A stretch of 64,000 bases of DNA, taken from Flavisolibacter longurius (lineage in GTDB: Bacteria > Bacteroidota > Bacteroidia > Chitinophagales > Chitinophagaceae). Each line of letters opens with the position of its first letter. Position 1 is the first letter of the stretch. The notes under the pieces are model-generated. The model ran no database searches. It was given only the letters and a program-made list of their open reading frames with translations, and was not told where the DNA came from. The translations under genes were made by a program, and so were the position numbers. Shown here piece after piece: positions 62,232-64,000 of the stretch. Where the stretch lies: the NCBI GenBank assembly GCA_014163555.1, contig JACJGO010000025.1:46201-110200 (forward strand), given 5' to 3'.

Positions 62232-64000
62232 ATGAATATGCATTCTTATTTACCCTTCAATCGGTTCCGCGACAGGCGAACGGTATCAGCACCCCTGTGC
62301 CTGCTGATAGCGCTGCTCGCGGCCTTCTTCATGGGCGGCGTGCAAACGGCGCAAGCGCAGTATTTACAAAATGTGGGGCCGGTAACGGTCACTACCGACA
62401 AGCCGGATTATGCACCAAGGTCCAACGCGGTGTTTACGGGAACAGGATTTAAACCTTACGAGGATGTGCAATTAAAGGTGAAGAACCTTTTTCGAGCATG
62501 TAATACAGTAGCGGCTGATTCTTCGTATTTGCCGTGGACTGTTAAGGCAGATGTAAATGGAGGGTTTGTAACTAACTGGACGGTTTGTGATTGCTTAGGT
62601 GACTCACTGAGATTGAAAGCTACTGGATTAACTTCCAATTTTATAGCTTATGCATATTTCACAGATGGCGATATCAGAGTTGAGTCAGTCAGTCCAAATC
62701 CTTTCAATCCAATTGGGAGTAATAGTGCAACTTTAAGTGTAAAAAATTACGCAGGTAACACACTGAATAAGCATAGAGTACAAATTTTAAATTCTAACTC
62801 AGAAAAAGTTTGGGAATCATCTGAATTTGGATTGAATGCTGGTAACAATACACAAATATCATGGGATGGAAAAAATAACCTGATCAGTCCAATTGATTTT
62901 GTTCCTGATGGACTTTATACAGTTAGAGTTGTTGACGATAAAGGAGTTGCGAATACTGCAACAGGTGCCACACAAATAATTACAGTTGAAACTGCACCTA
63001 GAGTTAAAATAAATCAAGCTTTATCTCAATCAGATCCAACTTCTGCTTCTCCAATCATTTTTTCAGTTGTGTTTAGCGAAAATGTAACTGGCTTCTCCAC
63101 CGGAGATGTGACATTGAGCGGTACAGCTGGAGCAACAACTGCTACTGTATCCGGAAGTGGATCAAATTATACTGTTGCAGTAACTGGAATGAGCGCAAGC
63201 GGGACGGTGATAGCTAGTATTGCAGCAGGTGTTGCAGTGGATGGAACAGGTAAGATTAATGTGTCATCTACAAGCACAGATAATACTGTTACTTATAATC
63301 TCACAACAATAGGTACAAACACTGTTTTATCTTCTTCACTCAATCCATCCGTTTACGGACAATCAGTCAGCTTTATAGCCACAGTAACTTCTGCTTCTGG
63401 CTCACCAACTGGAAACGTGGTATTTAAAAATGGTACAACCACGTTAGGTACTATGGCTTTAGCAAACGTTAACGGTACACAACAAGCTACTTTTACGACA
63501 AATTTTCTTGTAGCTAATACGATCGGCCACTCAATTACTGCAGAATACCAGCCAGCTACGGGAACTAATTTCGTTGGAAGTACATCAACAGCATTCAGCC
63601 AAATTGTAAATAAAAAAGCGCTGACGGCTTCCCTGACAGGTGTGGTAAGCAAAGAGTACAATGGTAATGCTGCTGCAACCCTGGCTGCTGCCAACTATGA
63701 GTTGAGCGGCGTTGTGGGTACAGATGCCGTAGTGCTGAACAACCCAGCTGCGGGTTCTTACAATGACAAAACCGTTAGTACCGGCAAGCAGGTAACGGTG
63801 AATGGCCTTCAGATCAGCGGTGCTGATGCGGGTAACTATTCAGTCAACACGACGGCTACTGCCAACATTGGAACCATCACACCGGCTTCCCTGGTGATCG
63901 GTATCACTGCCGCCGACAAAGAATACAATGGTAACAGAGATGCTGCCACTACTGCTGCTATCACTAGCGGTCTGGTAGCGGGTGACGTAGTAACTGTTGC
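62232..64000 (+). CDS. Large modular surface protein (Ig-like and YDG repeats), 3' end outside window
   Basis: Open for 589 codons to the window edge, no stop. Signal peptide with a long n-region (hydrophobic LLIALLAAFFMGG, cleavage near AQAQ). Modules in order: VTTDKPDYAPRSNAVFTGTGF (about 53-75), a FlgD-like Ig module (SVSPNPFNPIGSNSATLSVKN ... WDGKNN, about 150-250), a bacterial Ig-like domain (FSENVTGFSTGDVTLSG, about 275-355), an Ig-like 3-type repeat (NPSVYGQSVSFIATVTS, about 365-460), then YDG repeats (KEYNGNAAATLAAANYELSG; KEYNGNRDAAT) from about 465. Probably a giant adhesin or gliding-associated protein exported to the surface, possibly by a C-terminal sorting domain outside the window. 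Codons about 85-460 are much more AT-rich than the rest. Confidence 0.85.
   Translation, partial: MNMHSYLPFNRFRDRRTVSAPLCLLIALLAAFFMGGVQTAQAQYLQNVGPVTVTTDKPDYAPRSNAVFTGTGFKPYEDVQLKVKNLFRACNTVAADSSYLPWTVKADVNGGFVTNWTVCDCLGDSLRLKATGLTSNFIAYAYFTDGDIRVESVSPNPFNPIGSNSATLSVKNYAGNTLNKHRVQILNSNSEKVWESSEFGLNAGNNTQISWDGKNNLISPIDFVPDGLYTVRVVDDKGVANTATGATQIITVETAPRVKINQALSQSDPTSASPIIFSVVFSENVTGFSTGDVTLSGTAGATTATVSGSGSNYTVAVTGMSASGTVIASIAAGVAVDGTGKINVSSTSTDNTVTYNLTTIGTNTVLSSSLNPSVYGQSVSFIATVTSASGSPTGNVVFKNGTTTLGTMALANVNGTQQATFTTNFLVANTIGHSITAEYQPATGTNFVGSTSTAFSQIVNKKALTASLTGVVSKEYNGNAAATLAAANYELSGVVGTDAVVLNNPAAGSYNDKTVSTGKQVTVNGLQISGADAGNYSVNTTATANIGTITPASLVIGITAADKEYNGNRDAATTAAITSGLVAGDVVTV

Noticed and set aside
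1..64000. Search by eye for CRISPR arrays, rRNA, tRNA, transposases and phage genes
   Set aside because: No regularly spaced direct repeats, no rRNA-like blocks, no convincing tRNA cloverleaf and no recognisable transposase, integrase or phage structural protein were found; short or divergent RNA genes could be missed without tools.

Overview
The window looks like chromosomal DNA from a member of the Bacteroidota, most probably family Chitinophagaceae. The evidence is two SusC/SusD pairs, a FecI/FecR cascade, PafA-type alkaline phosphatase, a Y_Y_Y-propeller regulator, many short lipobox lipoproteins, and promoter-like matches to the Bacteroidota -33 TTTG / -7 TAnnTTTG consensus. Genus-level placement is inference. 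No rRNA, tRNA, CRISPR array, complete insertion sequence or prophage was recognised.

Layout. 1-10.6 kb: the 3' part of a B12-dependent ribonucleotide reductase, a ScyD/ScyE-like propeller lipoprotein, a minus-strand four-gene cluster of unknown function (two small helical paralogues bracketing a lipoprotein and a large TPR-like protein), then clpX. 10.7-15.3 kb: two tandem clpP genes, a GxxExxY gene enclosed by near-perfect inverted repeats, a rhomboid protease, a lipid kinase and a head-GIN lipoprotein. 15.3-21.1 kb: a MITE-like palindromic unit, guaA, a periplasmic binding protein, and a ligase-associated exonuclease with an ATP-dependent DNA ligase. 21.1-37.3 kb: polysaccharide utilisation locus 1 (PUL1), made of a membrane-spanning propeller/LuxR regulator, a PKD lipoprotein, SusC, SusD, an FG-GAP/UnbV lipoprotein, two GH16 enzymes and a clan GH-A hydrolase. 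The enzyme set points to a beta-1,3- or mixed-linkage glucan such as laminarin. 37.5-47.2 kb: a DUF2809 membrane protein, PafA-like phosphatase, then PUL2 with ECF sigma factor, FecR anti-sigma factor, STN-bearing SusC and SusD, but no enzyme. 47.2-58.1 kb: FtsX-type ABC permease, a polytopic membrane protein, a pirin/YceI pair divergent from an HxlR regulator, ferritin, and a ChrA transporter. 58.3-64 kb: an MG2/plug protein, a decayed susD tail, a sugar dehydrogenase, and the start of a very large modular surface protein that runs off the window.

How parts work together. In PUL1 the regulator would sense oligosaccharide in the periplasm and act directly on DNA through its own HTH. SusC/SusD would import glucan pieces released by the surface GH16 enzymes, and the GH-A enzyme would process them further. 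PUL2 would be controlled by signal transfer from the SusC STN domain to FecR and then to the sigma factor. ClpX with two ClpP paralogues would form the housekeeping protease.

The most notable observations are these. (1) The 3' end of the PUL2 susD region and the segment before the sugar dehydrogenase are duplicates that decayed reciprocally: each copy kept the gene the other lost. (2) A GxxExxY gene sits inside 37-bp inverted repeats and lacks a normal start. (3) The terminal surface protein has a strongly AT-rich block inserted in its reading frame. (4) Two perfect palindromes lie in the HxlR/YceI divergent intergenic region. All functions are inferred by reading sequence; no searches were run.
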